From: Parasedimentitalea psychrophila
GTDB lineage: Bacteria > Pseudomonadota > Alphaproteobacteria > Rhodobacterales > Rhodobacteraceae
NCBI RefSeq assembly: GCF_030285785.1
Contig: NZ_CP127247.1
Span: 3,061,501 to 3,125,500 of the forward strand
Reading direction: 5' to 3'
Length of the DNA: 64,000 bases
The notes beneath the pieces were generated by a model that worked only from the letters and a program-made list of their open reading frames with translations, was not told the origin of the DNA and made no database searches. Position numbers and translations under genes: made by a program. Of this stretch, positions 1 through 8,666 are shown piece after piece. The first letter of the stretch is position 1. Each line of letters begins with the position of its first letter.

Positions 1-187
1 GGACCAGCAGCAGACGCCAGATTTCGACCAACTGGGCGCGTGGATTATCACCGACGGCAGCTTTCAGCACTGGCGTGATCCAGGCCAGCCCCAGCATCTG
101 GAGCCATTTGTCAGCCGCATTGATGCGGGTGAACAGGCGGGCGCGGCGTGCCTCAGTTGTGGCAAAATCGGAATCAGCGATGGTCAT
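1..187 (-). CDS. nrtB: Nitrate/bicarbonate-type ABC transporter permease, N-terminal part (3' end beyond window)
   Basis: Only the first 62 codons lie in the window. The start is an ATG at 187 preceded by an AAGGA ribosome site. The visible residues (MTIADSDF... then RLFTRINAADKWLQMLGLAW) resemble the cytoplasmic N-terminus that precedes the first membrane segment of NrtB/CmpB permeases. The gene follows the binding-protein gene on the same strand after a 20-base gap, which is the usual nrtA-nrtB order. The role is inferred: inner-membrane channel subunit for nitrate/nitrite or a related anion. The fragment is too short to fix the substrate. Confidence 0.7.
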   Translation of the reverse strand, partial: MTIADSDFATTEARRARLFTRINAADKWLQMLGLAWITPVLKAAVGDNPRAQLVEIWRLLLV

Positions 188-207
188 GGGAGTATCCTTT
201 TGCTGGC

Positions 208-1575
208 TTAGCCGTGCACCGCGCCGTCATTGACGGTTTGGGTGCCTTTTAGGCCGATCGGCAGGCTGTCGAGATAGGCGTTGGGGGTGCGGCCATCGAA
301 GGGGATGCCGTCGATGACATCAGCAGCGGGCGTTGGAGATTTGTAGCCGTCGCTGGTCCAGGGGAAATCAGCCGCTTCGGCGTGGCCTTCGTCGACCAGC
401 ATTTGTGCGGCTTGCAGATAGATGTCCGGTTTGTAGACCGACCGGGCCAGCTCATCATACCAGCTGTCGGGTTTGGCATCGGCGATCTGTCCCCAGCGGC
501 GCATCTGGGTCAGGGTCCAGACCGCATCCGAGTAGAACGGGTAGGTGGCGTTGTAGCGGAAGAAGACGTTGAAATCGGGAATCGGGCGGATGTCACCGCT
601 TTCGTATTCAAAACTACCTGTCATCGAAGCGGCGATCACCTCGCGGTCGGCACCTACATATTCCCGGCGCGACAGGGTATCGACGGCCGCCTCGCGGTTG
701 GCATTGTTGTCTTCATCCAGCCAGATGGCGGCGCGGATCAGTGCTTTGACCACTGCGAGGGTGGTATTGGGATTTTCTTCAACAAATTTGGCGCTGAACC
801 CCAGCACTTTTTCCGGATTGTTCTTCCACAGTTCGTAATCTGTAATCACCGGTACGCCGATGCCCTTGATGACCGCCTGCTGGTTCCATGGCTCACCAAC
901 ACTGTAGCCATTGATGGTGCCAGCCTCGAGCGTTGCGGGCATTTGCGGCGGCGGGGTGACCGACAAAAAGACATCGGCGTCGATCTGGCCGGTGATGTCC
1001 TGCGCACTGTAATAACCCGGGTTGATGCCACCCGCCGCCAGCCAATAGCGCAGCTCGTAATTATGGGTCGAGACGGGGAACACCATGCCCATGTTAAAAG
1101 CCCGGCCCTCGGCGTTGAATTGCTCGATCACCGGCGCCAGCGCGCGGGCTGAAATCGGATGCTGCGGACGGCCGTCCGCTTGCGACGGGATATGCGGCCG
1201 CATGCTGTCCCAGACAGATTGCGAAACCGTGATGCCGTTGCCGTTCAGATCCATTGAGATCGGTGTGACGATATGCGCCTGAGTGCCATAGCCCATGGTT
1301 GCGGCCAGCGGTTGGCCCGCCAGCATGTGGGCGCCAGCCAGTTGACCGTCGATGACCCGGTCCAGCAGCACCTTCCAGTTGGCTTGCGATTCCAGCGTCA
1401 CAAACAGGCCTTCGTCGTCAAAGAACCCCTGTTCATAGGCCACCGCCAGCGGTGCCATGTCCGTTAGCTTGATAAAGCCAAGGGTCAGTACATCCTGCTC
1501 CAACTCAAGCGGCGCGGATAAGGCGGGAGTTGCCAGTGCTGTGGCTATGGCAAGGGTGCAAAGAGTTCTCTTCAA
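208..1575 (-). CDS. nrtA: Nitrate/nitrite (NrtA/CmpA family) ABC transporter substrate-binding protein
   Basis: Periplasmic binding protein expected to deliver nitrate/nitrite (or bicarbonate) to the NrtB permease encoded just downstream. After a signal peptide (KRTLCTLAIATALATPALSA), the mature protein begins with the NrtA/CmpA pattern LGFIKLTDMAPLAVAYEQG and continues with the family's LAGQPLAATMGYG, SVGEPWNQQAV and WIDE-like blocks. The length of about 455 residues is normal for the family. I place the start at a TTG (1575) because it begins a clean signal peptide and has GGAAGGG upstream. The longer open frame (to 1773) runs back through an RNA leader and has an arginine-rich sequence unlike the family. 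A terminator-like hairpin precedes the gene. Confidence 0.85.
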   Translation of the reverse strand: MKRTLCTLAIATALATPALSAPLELEQDVLTLGFIKLTDMAPLAVAYEQGFFDDEGLFVTLESQANWKVLLDRVIDGQLAGAHMLAGQPLAATMGYGTQAHIVTPISMDLNGNGITVSQSVWDSMRPHIPSQADGRPQHPISARALAPVIEQFNAEGRAFNMGMVFPVSTHNYELRYWLAAGGINPGYYSAQDITGQIDADVFLSVTPPPQMPATLEAGTINGYSVGEPWNQQAVIKGIGVPVITDYELWKNNPEKVLGFSAKFVEENPNTTLAVVKALIRAAIWLDEDNNANREAAVDTLSRREYVGADREVIAASMTGSFEYESGDIRPIPDFNVFFRYNATYPFYSDAVWTLTQMRRWGQIADAKPDSWYDELARSVYKPDIYLQAAQMLVDEGHAEAADFPWTSDGYKSPTPAADVIDGIPFDGRTPNAYLDSLPIGLKGTQTVNDGAVHG

Positions 1576-1608
1576 GGGGGAAACCCTTCCATGTATTTGG
1601 GAAACAAC

Positions 1609-1654
1609 AAAAAAAGCCACTAACATGGCTCGTCTGCTGGCGCGCGGCCGAGCC
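1609..1654 (-). promoter_or_regulatory. Attenuator-like leader of nrtA (terminator hairpin with competing stem)
   Basis: Read on the minus strand, AGCCA (1630-1626), a six-base loop and TGGCT (1619-1615) form a short hairpin followed directly by seven T residues. This is an intrinsic-terminator layout about 35 bases before the nrtA start. The segment CGAGCC (1632-1627), which overlaps the 5' arm, can pair instead with GGCTCG (1654-1649) upstream, giving a mutually exclusive stem. Nitrate-assimilation operons are often controlled by NasT/NasR (ANTAR proteins) that bind two-hairpin leaders and prevent termination, so such control is plausible here. The loop sequence does not clearly match the published ANTAR consensus. 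The stem is short, so termination strength is uncertain. Confidence 0.4.
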
Positions 1655-1660
1655 GCTGTG

Positions 1661-2197
1661 CGCCAAATCCCCAAGCTTAGGGAGAGAGACCGAGGCAGTC
1701 TCCGTTGCCTGCGATGGGTCCAGAATTGTGGCTGTTGACGGAGACGGCAATTAGATTTGCCGCGCCGCAGCATGTGATGCAGGCAGGTGCCTTATTTTTT
1801 GGCAAAGTTGCCGATCTGGGGGCTGAATGGTGGCGCTCGGAGAACGATTTGGACAGAATCAGGAGAGCTGGACCGATGGCTCAGGACAGCAGTTGGCTGT
1901 CCGGAGCATCGAGCATAGCGCGTACCTGCCGCCTGAAGACCGGACGGTAAGCGAGACAAGACCAGCCACGCCGAAGTGTTTGCAAATTGGTTTGCCTCAT
2001 CGCTTCACGTGGCCTGCTCGAAATAGGTCTTTTGGTTGGTTTGAGGAATGGCGGGCTCTGGGGGGGCTGAAAATTTCTGTCGGTGATTGTGGACGTGGAT
2101 CAGGTCATTGCAAGTCCTGCTCCAGTCTCGGAAATGCAAAACCTAACGGATTGTTTTCATTGAGACTGAAATTCCAACGTTCACATAGTCCGACGTA
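1661..2197. other. Non-coding stretch between nrtA leader and LysR gene
   Basis: This 540-base gap presumably holds the nrtA promoter. Short open frames occur on both strands, but none has a convincing ribosome site or recognisable protein pattern. I see no further structured element. Confidence 0.5.
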
Positions 2198-3100
2198 TCA
2201 TTCCCACGGCAGGCGCTTGCATGCTGCAGCAAGGTGATCAACAAACAGGCGCAGCCGAGTTGACTGGAAGCGGTTCGGTTGGAACACTGCATGGATGTCT
2301 CGCTCAGGCCAAGTAAGATAATTGGGAAGAAGTTGCTGTAAGCGACGGTTTTTCAAATGTTCGGCAACATAGAACACCGGCAGAATCGCAATGCCGACCC
2401 CTTCGACAGCGGAAAAACACAGGACATCCCCGGAATCGGATTTGAAAGAACCGCTCAAACTCACCTGGCCAATCTTTCCTGCCTTGTCCTTATAGCGCCA
2501 TTCATGCAGGCCGCTGTTGCGGGTATAGGCCAGCACATTGTGCTCCAACAGATCTTCGGGCGTATCAGGCGTTCCATGTCGCTCCAGATACCCTGCGCTG
2601 GCGCATAGAATGAAAGGACAAGACGCCATACGCCGCGCGATCAATGACGTGTCTTTCAAACACCCGATCCTGAGCACCAGATCGAACCTCTCGCCCACGA
2701 TATCGACAAAACGCTCATCAAGGCTCACGTCCAGCTCGACGTCTGGATAGGTGGAAGCAAACTGCGCCACAGCCTGCCCAAGATATTTGACGCCCAAGCT
2801 CAACGGGAGGCTAACCTTCAAGGGTCCGCGAGGGTGGGACTTCAATTCGTAAATCTGTTCCTTGGCTTCTTGCAGATCCTCTAATGCTCGTTTTGCGCGC
2901 TCAAAATAGATGACACCTTCTTCGGTCACAGACACGTTTCGCGTGGTCCGATTGAGCAGCTTGACTTGCAAATCCAGTTCCAGGTTCTGGACCTGTTTGG
3001 ACACAGCGGAACTGGTGATGCCCAGAACGCGTGCCGCCCCTGCGAAGCTGCGGGCCTGAACCACCGCGATGAAGATCCCGACACGCGATATCTGATCCAT
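2198..3100 (-). CDS. LysR-family transcriptional regulator
   Basis: 300-residue LysR-type regulator of normal length. The N-terminal winged helix-turn-helix is clear at about residues 16-40 (FAGAARVLGITSSAVSKQVQNLE). The RTTRNVSVTEEG wing and a linker helix follow, then an effector-binding domain from about residue 90 (PRGPLKVSLPLSLG). The family style resembles the CrgA/YhjC/DsdC-like branch, in which such genes often control a divergent target. The gene is divergent from the DoxX-like gene at 3213, with a 112-base shared promoter region, so it probably regulates doxX-pirin. The inducer is unknown. Confidence 0.9.
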   Translation of the reverse strand: MDQISRVGIFIAVVQARSFAGAARVLGITSSAVSKQVQNLELDLQVKLLNRTTRNVSVTEEGVIYFERAKRALEDLQEAKEQIYELKSHPRGPLKVSLPLSLGVKYLGQAVAQFASTYPDVELDVSLDERFVDIVGERFDLVLRIGCLKDTSLIARRMASCPFILCASAGYLERHGTPDTPEDLLEHNVLAYTRNSGLHEWRYKDKAGKIGQVSLSGSFKSDSGDVLCFSAVEGVGIAILPVFYVAEHLKNRRLQQLLPNYLTWPERDIHAVFQPNRFQSTRLRLFVDHLAAACKRLPWE

Positions 3101-3212
3101 GCGATTGGCAACCTTTTGGAATGAGTGAGGTTATGAACCGCTATATTATCAACCATACTTCTCAATGCAATATTGGCCTCAGATGGAAACACAACACATT
3201 TGGAGAATGGCA

Positions 3213-3644
3213 ATGACACTGGAAACCAACACAAACTACGGCGCAATGATCACCCGCTTGGGCCTTGGCGGCGTTCTGCTGTCCCATGGGCTCCTCAAGG
3301 TGGTGGTGTTCACTGTCCCCGGCACAGTGGCTTATTTCGAAAGTCTGGGCTTACCTGCAGCAGCGGCGTACCTGACCATACTTGCAGAATTAGCGGGCGG
3401 CGCGGCGATCCTTCTGGGGCTCTACACCCGGCTTGCTGCCCTGCTGTCGATGCCGCTGTTGGTCGGCGCGCTCTGGGCACATTCGGGCAATGGCTGGTTG
3501 TTCAGCTCCCAAGGTGGCGGCTGGGAATTTCCACTGTTGCTGGTGGTTCTGGCCGCTTCGGTCGCGGTCCAGGGAAGTGGCCCCTTTGCCCTGCGCAAAC
3601 TGCCACTCATCGACGGTTTCATTCCCCAGGCGCTCAAAGCCTGA
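3213..3644 (+). CDS. DoxX family membrane protein
   Basis: 143-residue integral membrane protein with four hydrophobic segments and the DoxX pattern: an N-terminal ARLGLGGVLLSHG-like helix with a conserved Gly, then the ILAELAGGAAILLGLYTRLAA block. The start is the ATG at 3213, which has GGAG seven bases upstream. An earlier ATG at 3165 would add an unlikely hydrophilic leader. Family members are small inner-membrane proteins linked to redox homeostasis; the exact activity is not known. It lies between a LysR regulator and a pirin gene, a frequent quinone- or electrophile-response context in Proteobacteria. Confidence 0.85.
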   Translation: MTLETNTNYGAMITRLGLGGVLLSHGLLKVVVFTVPGTVAYFESLGLPAAAAYLTILAELAGGAAILLGLYTRLAALLSMPLLVGALWAHSGNGWLFSSQGGGWEFPLLLVVLAASVAVQGSGPFALRKLPLIDGFIPQALKA

Positions 3645-3789
3645 GCCGATCCCTCTTACCTCTCAAAGAAAGCTGAACCTGTGCCCAATTTCCTGATTTT
3701 CGCCGGAAGCGCCCGCAAGGCGTCGACCAATTGATCGCCACGTCAAACGCCCTGGCGGCGTCTTTGCTCGCAACCAGAAAGGACCTGAG

Positions 3790-4725
3790 ATGAGCTGGAA
3801 CCCCGCAATTGAACCGACCTGCCCGAGCGTGGATAACATGGATGCGATCGAGACGCTGATCGTCCCTCGCGCCCGCGACATTGGAAACTTCGAAGTGCGC
3901 CGTGCGCTGCCATCGCCCAGACGGCAAATGGTCGGCCCCTTCGTGTTCTTCGACCAGATGGGACCGGCGGAATTCATCACCCAACAGGGTATCGACGTGC
4001 GCCCGCACCCGCATATCGGCCTCGCGACAGTGACATATCTCTATAAAGGTGAATTCCAGCATCAGGACTCGCTGGGCACCAATCAGATGATCTATCCCGG
4101 CGAAGTGAACTGGATGATAGCGGGCCACGGGGTGACCCACTCCGAACGCACCAGTGCGCAGACCCGCAAGGGCCCCAGCAGCCTGTTCGGCATCCAGACA
4201 TGGGTTGCCCTGCCAGAGCATGCCGAAGACATCGACGCGGATTTCGAGCATCACAAGGAAACCGCGCTGCCATTCATCGAAGGCGAAGGCAAGCAAGTGC
4301 GCCTGATCCTTGGCGATGCCTGGGGTGAACGCGCACCCACCAAGACGTTCAGCGAAATGTTCTATGCCGATGCCGTGCTCGAAGCGGGTGCGAGGTTGCC
4401 CATGCCTGACAACCACGAGGACCGCGGGATCTACGTCACAGACGGCAGCATCGAGGTGGCGGGCGATGTCTTCCAATCGGGCCAGATGATGGTATTCCGC
4501 CCTGGTGACGCCATTACAGTCAAAGCAGGCCCCGCCGGTGCGCGGCTGATGTTGCTGGGCGGCGAAACTCTGAACGGCCCGCGCCATATCTGGTGGAATT
4601 TTGTAGCTTCATCGAAAGAAAAAATCGAGGCCGCCAAGGACGCTTGGGCGGCCGGCGACTGGGAACACGGCCGCTTCAAGCTGCCTCCCAGCGACAAGGG
4701 CGAATTCATTCCCATACCGGACTAG
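3790..4725 (+). CDS. Pirin family protein (cupin-fold, possible quercetinase)
   Basis: 311-residue bicupin of the pirin family. The N-terminal cupin carries the metal-binding pattern HPHIGLATVTYLYKGE, followed by a downstream His/Glu in AGHGVTHSERT. The second cupin is at about residues 170-280. Pirins bind one iron through three His and one Glu; several bacterial members have quercetin 2,3-dioxygenase activity, while others act as redox sensors. The start ATG has AGGA seven to eight bases upstream. The gene is 145 bases after the doxX gene on the same strand and probably shares its LysR control. Confidence 0.9.
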   Translation: MSWNPAIEPTCPSVDNMDAIETLIVPRARDIGNFEVRRALPSPRRQMVGPFVFFDQMGPAEFITQQGIDVRPHPHIGLATVTYLYKGEFQHQDSLGTNQMIYPGEVNWMIAGHGVTHSERTSAQTRKGPSSLFGIQTWVALPEHAEDIDADFEHHKETALPFIEGEGKQVRLILGDAWGERAPTKTFSEMFYADAVLEAGARLPMPDNHEDRGIYVTDGSIEVAGDVFQSGQMMVFRPGDAITVKAGPAGARLMLLGGETLNGPRHIWWNFVASSKEKIEAAKDAWAAGDWEHGRFKLPPSDKGEFIPIPD

Positions 4726-4918
4726 ATCGTAGAGGCGTACCTGGGGGCAGGGCAGGGCCCCATGCCGCCAACATAGTTGACCCAGTGCTGTCCAAAAGCG
4801 GTCGAAACTCCTCTGAATAGATACTCCTCTCCAGTTCCAGAAGGCCTCGACCCAGCAAAATCCAAGAAATTCATGCACAGACGATCAAACCAGGCCTTTC
4901 AGGTGGGGCTCGGTCAGG

Positions 4919-5043
4919 CCAGGCGGGCGCTTTTGCACGGGCAATCCCCGCTGGCTCGCGGCGATGTAACAACAACACCCCTAACCTCACCCCTCATCGA
5001 GCCTTAAACACCCTACGGTCACGGGGGATGAGTTACCCGCATG
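4919..5043. repeat. Dispersed repeat, copy A (partner at 32517-32668)
   Basis: The stretch shares many near-identical blocks in the same order with 32517-32668, for example CGATGTAACAACAAC, CATCGAGC and CCGCATGC, with a roughly 28-base insertion in the other copy. Both copies sit in decayed intergenic DNA. No protein is readable in it. It may be the end of a lost mobile element. Confidence 0.55.
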
Positions 5044-5045
5044 CT

Positions 5046-5411
5046 TCAGAAGGCCAGGAAGGACCCACGAGGCGTAGAAAAAGGACTGAACTTTAAGGAC
5101 GAGGAGGAGTGGGCAACCGCTGGAGCTCCTTCAAAAACGCCCACTCCTAGCCGATAATGCAATCCAAGTCTGGGACTGGGGCTGGGACGTTGGCAGTTCT
5201 CAACGTTAGAGGAGGCAAGGGCCTCTTCGATGTTTTTAAACGCTGCACGCACAGATGGGTACCTGTCGTCATTGTCACCGTTTGGCGTAGATGACATGGA
5301 ATTCTGAAGCGAACCCAAAGGGTTTTTCTTACCCAAACTAATTTCCCGGTTTTGCAATCCCGGTTTCGAATATTGCTCATACTGATTGGCAATAGGGTAT
5401 CCGTTGTCCAA
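5046..5411 (-). CDS. Doubtful hypothetical open frame, possibly a gene remnant
   Basis: 121-codon frame with a TTG start. The first 75 residues have a protein-like, hydrophilic composition (for example NQYEQYSKPGLQNREISLGK and YPSVRAAFKNIEEALASSN), while the C-terminal third looks like random translation. I recognise no family. It may be the remainder of a gene whose upstream part was removed when the IS6 element entered. It may equally be non-coding. Confidence 0.2.
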   Translation of the reverse strand: MDNGYPIANQYEQYSKPGLQNREISLGKKNPLGSLQNSMSSTPNGDNDDRYPSVRAAFKNIEEALASSNVENCQRPSPSPRLGLHYRLGVGVFEGAPAVAHSSSSLKFSPFSTPRGSFLAF

Positions 5412-5461
5412 CTTTTTTGTTGGTATTCCAAGTCTCCATCGAGATGGCTTTGATGATGTAA

Positions 5462-5576
5462 CCGCCCCTGTCGCTCCGGGATGTGGATGATTTGCTGCAT
5501 GAGCGCGGGATCGAAATCAGTCATGAGACTGTGCGATTTTGGTGGAACCGGTTCGGACCAATGTTCGCTGCGGAAA
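5462..5576 (+). mobile_element. IS6-family transposase remnant
   Basis: About 38 codons read LSLRDVDDLLHERG, then IEISHETVRFWWNRFGPMF and AAE. This is the characteristic N-terminal helix-turn-helix region of IS6-family (IS26-like) transposases, which are about 230 residues when intact. A TAA lies just before the block and the similarity ends abruptly after AAE, so neither the start, the DDE domain nor the inverted ends remain. Confidence 0.75.
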
Positions 5577-5825
5577 CCGTACCGCCGCTCTCGCTGAGTG
5601 GCGCCAACTGGGCGCGGCATAAAGGACAGTCATTTTGTCCTTGCAGAGACCCGTTCGAATTGGTCTGACAACACCCTCTCATGTCCTGTCGTTGCATTGA
5701 AACGACATCATCATTACGGATGCGGTACGAAGCCTAACTGATCCTCTCGCCTAGGCCGGGACGAAAATAGTCACGGCCCAGTACCGACTACGACATTCTC
5801 AGTTTCAGTAAAGCTAGGACCTTCA

Positions 5826-6959
5826 TTGACAGACTATTCATCGACAGCCCCAGCACGTCTTGCCACGCGGCTTGCTTTTTTTGTCGCTGGTTTTTCTATG
5901 GCTTGTTGTGCGCCGCTCTTTCCATTCATCAAAGCCAGAGTGGGCGCTGATGAAAGCCAGTTCGGAGTTCTTCTCCTTTGCCTCGGGCTGGGTTCGATCA
6001 TTGCCATGCCGGTCACCGGCATCATTGCCACGCGTAGCGGTGCCAAACCGATGGTCCTGCTCGGAGGTTTCGGTCTTGTCGTGTTCTTGCCCGTTTTAGC
6101 GATGGCGGCAACGCCGCTTGCCCTCGGAGTCGCCATATTTCTGTTTGGTGCCTCACTTGGCACAGTTGATGTCGCAATGAATGTCCATGGTATTGAAGTC
6201 GAAGGGCAAGAAAAGCGCCCGCTGATGTCAAACTTTCACGCCCAGTTCAGCCTTGGCGGCCTCTTTGGGGCCGGGCTTATGACCCTGATTTTGTCCCTAA
6301 ATGTCTCGGTCGTGAATGCAGCGCTCATCGGGGCGGCAGTGGCGCTTTGTGGTATGTTACTGGCCGGTCCCCGCCTTCTTTGTGTCAGCGGTGGGAAGCC
6401 TGAGCCTTTCGCGCTGCCGCGTGGCAGCGTTATGCTTCTTGCGATACTTGCCGCGATCACGTTTCTAGTAGAAGGGGCTGTCCTAGACTGGGGGGCGCTT
6501 TTGATTATTGAGCGCCAGCTAACCGATGCGCAAAGTGCGGGCGTGGGATACATACTATTCTCTGTCGCGATGGTAATTGCACGACTAACAGGCGACCGTA
6601 TAGTTGCAGCGCTCGGCGAATTTTGGGTCCTTGTCTTTGGCGGTCTCTTGACGATCATCGGACTGGCTACAGTTTTGGTTTCTGCTTGGCCGCTCGTCGC
6701 ACTGGCAGGATTTGTCTTGATAGGTTTGGGAGCTGCCAACTTGGTTCCCATCGTCTTTAGCCTTGCCGGTCGACAAAAAGTAATGCCAGCAGGCTTGGCA
6801 GTCGCATCGGTTACCACAACAGGTTACGTGGGTATTCTGGTGGGCCCCGCTTTGGTTGGATTTGCTGCAGGCGCAACCAGCTTGCCCACTGCATTCTGGT
6901 TGCTGGCGCTGTTTATGGCCATCGTACCTTTGACCGCCCGCATTATTGTATCAGACTAG
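5826..6959 (+). CDS. MFS transporter
   Basis: 377-residue major facilitator superfamily permease with about 12 hydrophobic segments. The pattern in the first half (AFFVAGFSMACCAPLFPFI, then GLGSIIAMPVTGIIATRSGA, then a helix ending GTVDVAMNVHGIEVE) is that of the YbjJ/fucose-permease-like branch common in alphaproteobacteria. The start is a TTG at 5826 with AGGA seven bases upstream; no in-frame ATG fits better. The gene stands alone. The substrate is unknown; relatives are assigned to sugars or to multidrug efflux. Confidence 0.85.
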   Translation: MTDYSSTAPARLATRLAFFVAGFSMACCAPLFPFIKARVGADESQFGVLLLCLGLGSIIAMPVTGIIATRSGAKPMVLLGGFGLVVFLPVLAMAATPLALGVAIFLFGASLGTVDVAMNVHGIEVEGQEKRPLMSNFHAQFSLGGLFGAGLMTLILSLNVSVVNAALIGAAVALCGMLLAGPRLLCVSGGKPEPFALPRGSVMLLAILAAITFLVEGAVLDWGALLIIERQLTDAQSAGVGYILFSVAMVIARLTGDRIVAALGEFWVLVFGGLLTIIGLATVLVSAWPLVALAGFVLIGLGAANLVPIVFSLAGRQKVMPAGLAVASVTTTGYVGILVGPALVGFAAGATSLPTAFWLLALFMAIVPLTARIIVSD

Positions 6960-7208
6960 AATTATCAGGCTGCAGCCGAAAAACAGACCAGTCGTGCGAC
7001 GGTAGGTTTGGCTCTGACCAGCCATTCACCTCAGTGGTCATGAAGGTCCGCAGCCGACCGGGCGCTGCGGTTGAAGCGCAGACCGGGTCGAGCTGGAGCA
7101 ATAATCCAGATACATCGTTTCATCGGACTGGAGAGGTTTGAGAAAAAGCTTGGTCAAATGGCGGTGGTCTGACAATCTAAAAGCCAGAGAAGAGGCGAGT
7201 TTAGCGCA

Positions 7209-8666
7209 ATGACCCAAGCAGTAATACACGCTATTGGAACAGCCATCGTTGCCCTGCTGACCCTCACCTTTTGGAACAGCAGCGTCTTGGCCGGGGACCG
7301 CGTTGCCTTGGTTATTGGCAACTCAAAATACACGCACACATCTTCATTGGCCAACCCGGAAAATGACGCGATATCAATGACGAGCACCCTGCGCGATGCG
7401 GGTTTTACCGTGACCAAGCTGGTGAATGCAGATCAGGTGACGATGAAAAGGGAGCTGCTGAAATTTGGGCGGCGTCTGCGGGAGGACAATGTTGATGCGG
7501 GGTTGTTTTATTATGCCGGGCATGGGGTTCAGCTGCATGGAGAGAACTATCTGGTTCCCGTTAACGCGCAGATTCTCGATGAGGATGAGATTGATCTTGA
7601 GGCGATCAATGTAAATAATTTTCTTCAGGTCATGAATTCTTCAAATGCCAATATCAACATCATCATATTGGACGCTTGCCGCAACAATCCCTTCGTCGGG
7701 TCTTCGCGCTCCGCATCAAGGGGGCTGGCATCGGTTGACGCACCAAAAGGGACCCTTATCGCCTATGCAACGGCTCCTGGCTCTGTTGCGCTTGACGGAG
7801 CGGGGCAGAATTCCCCTTACACCAAGGCCCTTGTCGCGGCGATTTCATCTGGCGGAGGGCGCACAATTGAATCTGTTTTCAAAACAGCCAGAAGCGAGGT
7901 GCTGGCCGTCACTGGCGACAAGCAAGTTCCATGGGAAACCAGCTCAATAACCGGGGATTTCTATTTCCATTCAGAACAAGGCCAACCTGCGCAAAACTCC
8001 AGTTCAACAGTTTTTGTGCCTACCCAAGACGCCATAGCCCAAAAATACGCCCTGGCCGAACGGCTAGACAGCCGCGCAGCATGGAGAGCGTTCCTGAACG
8101 ACTATCAGGACATTCCGGATAACTTTTATGTCGTTCTGGCCATCGACGCACTGTCCAGACTGGAAGAACCTGCAAAGCAGGCCGCGCGGCATTTACCGAT
8201 GCCCGATATCCGCATGCGGGAGTGCTATACACGGCGATTTGGCAACATCCAGAGCAAGCTCTGCGTTTCATCGGTCCTTGGCACGCAATCTGGAAATACA
8301 TACAGCGGCGACAATTTGGCTGACGGTAATATGAACACCGCCTGGGTAGAAGGTGAGACCGGCGACGGGATAGGTGAAGTTTTGCGTTTTTCGTTCGAGA
8401 GGCCAACCACCATAAATGAAATTCTGATCGCAAACGGCTACAACAAAAGTAAAAGTGCCTACATGAAGAATAGCCGGGTGAGGTCATTCAACGTGCGGAC
8501 CTCAACCGGTTTCGAGGGCGATATTCAAGTTGTAGATAGCGGTCGGTTTCAGGTGTTAAACATACCATATTTGGGCGACGTCAATTGGATAACATTGACC
8601 CTGACCAGCGTGCACAGAGGAACGAGATACCGTGACACTGCAATAAGCGAATTGCGGCTTCAGTGA
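7209..8666 (+). CDS. Secreted caspase-family (peptidase C14) protein with C-terminal discoidin-like domain
   Basis: 485 residues. A signal peptide (to about residue 28) is followed by a caspase p20-like domain at about 30-235. The catalytic dyad is visible: His105 in LFYYAGHGVQLHGENYLVP and Cys157 in IIILDACRNNPF. A linker region at 270-325 leads to a C-terminal domain at about 355-485 with the pattern YSGDNLADGNMNTAWVEG followed by GIGEVL and a NGY block, typical of F5/8-type-C-like (NADase-translocation type) binding modules. Such metacaspase-like proteases are common but poorly understood in alphaproteobacteria. The stop codon overlaps the start of the D-Ala-D-Ala dipeptidase gene, so the two are translationally coupled. 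A cell-envelope function is inferred. Confidence 0.88.
   Translation: MTQAVIHAIGTAIVALLTLTFWNSSVLAGDRVALVIGNSKYTHTSSLANPENDAISMTSTLRDAGFTVTKLVNADQVTMKRELLKFGRRLREDNVDAGLFYYAGHGVQLHGENYLVPVNAQILDEDEIDLEAINVNNFLQVMNSSNANINIIILDACRNNPFVGSSRSASRGLASVDAPKGTLIAYATAPGSVALDGAGQNSPYTKALVAAISSGGGRTIESVFKTARSEVLAVTGDKQVPWETSSITGDFYFHSEQGQPAQNSSSTVFVPTQDAIAQKYALAERLDSRAAWRAFLNDYQDIPDNFYVVLAIDALSRLEEPAKQAARHLPMPDIRMRECYTRRFGNIQSKLCVSSVLGTQSGNTYSGDNLADGNMNTAWVEGETGDGIGEVLRFSFERPTTINEILIANGYNKSKSAYMKNSRVRSFNVRTSTGFEGDIQVVDSGRFQVLNIPYLGDVNWITLTLTSVHRGTRYRDTAISELRLQ

Larger units (their letters stand above)
4726..5825. other. Decayed accessory DNA
   Basis: There is no intact recognisable gene in these 1.1 kb. 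The stretch holds one copy of a dispersed repeat (4919-5043), a doubtful open frame on the minus strand (5046-5411) and an IS6 transposase scrap (5462-5576). Base composition is lower in GC than the flanking genes, as expected of acquired and decaying DNA. Confidence 0.6.

Noticed and set aside
1576-1773. N-terminal extension of the nrtA frame
   Set aside because: The extra 66 codons are Arg-rich, overlap a terminator-like leader and precede a normal signal peptide. They are leader RNA, not protein.
3634-4587. 317-codon minus-strand frame
   Set aside because: It is antisense to the clear pirin gene and lacks any recognisable domain.
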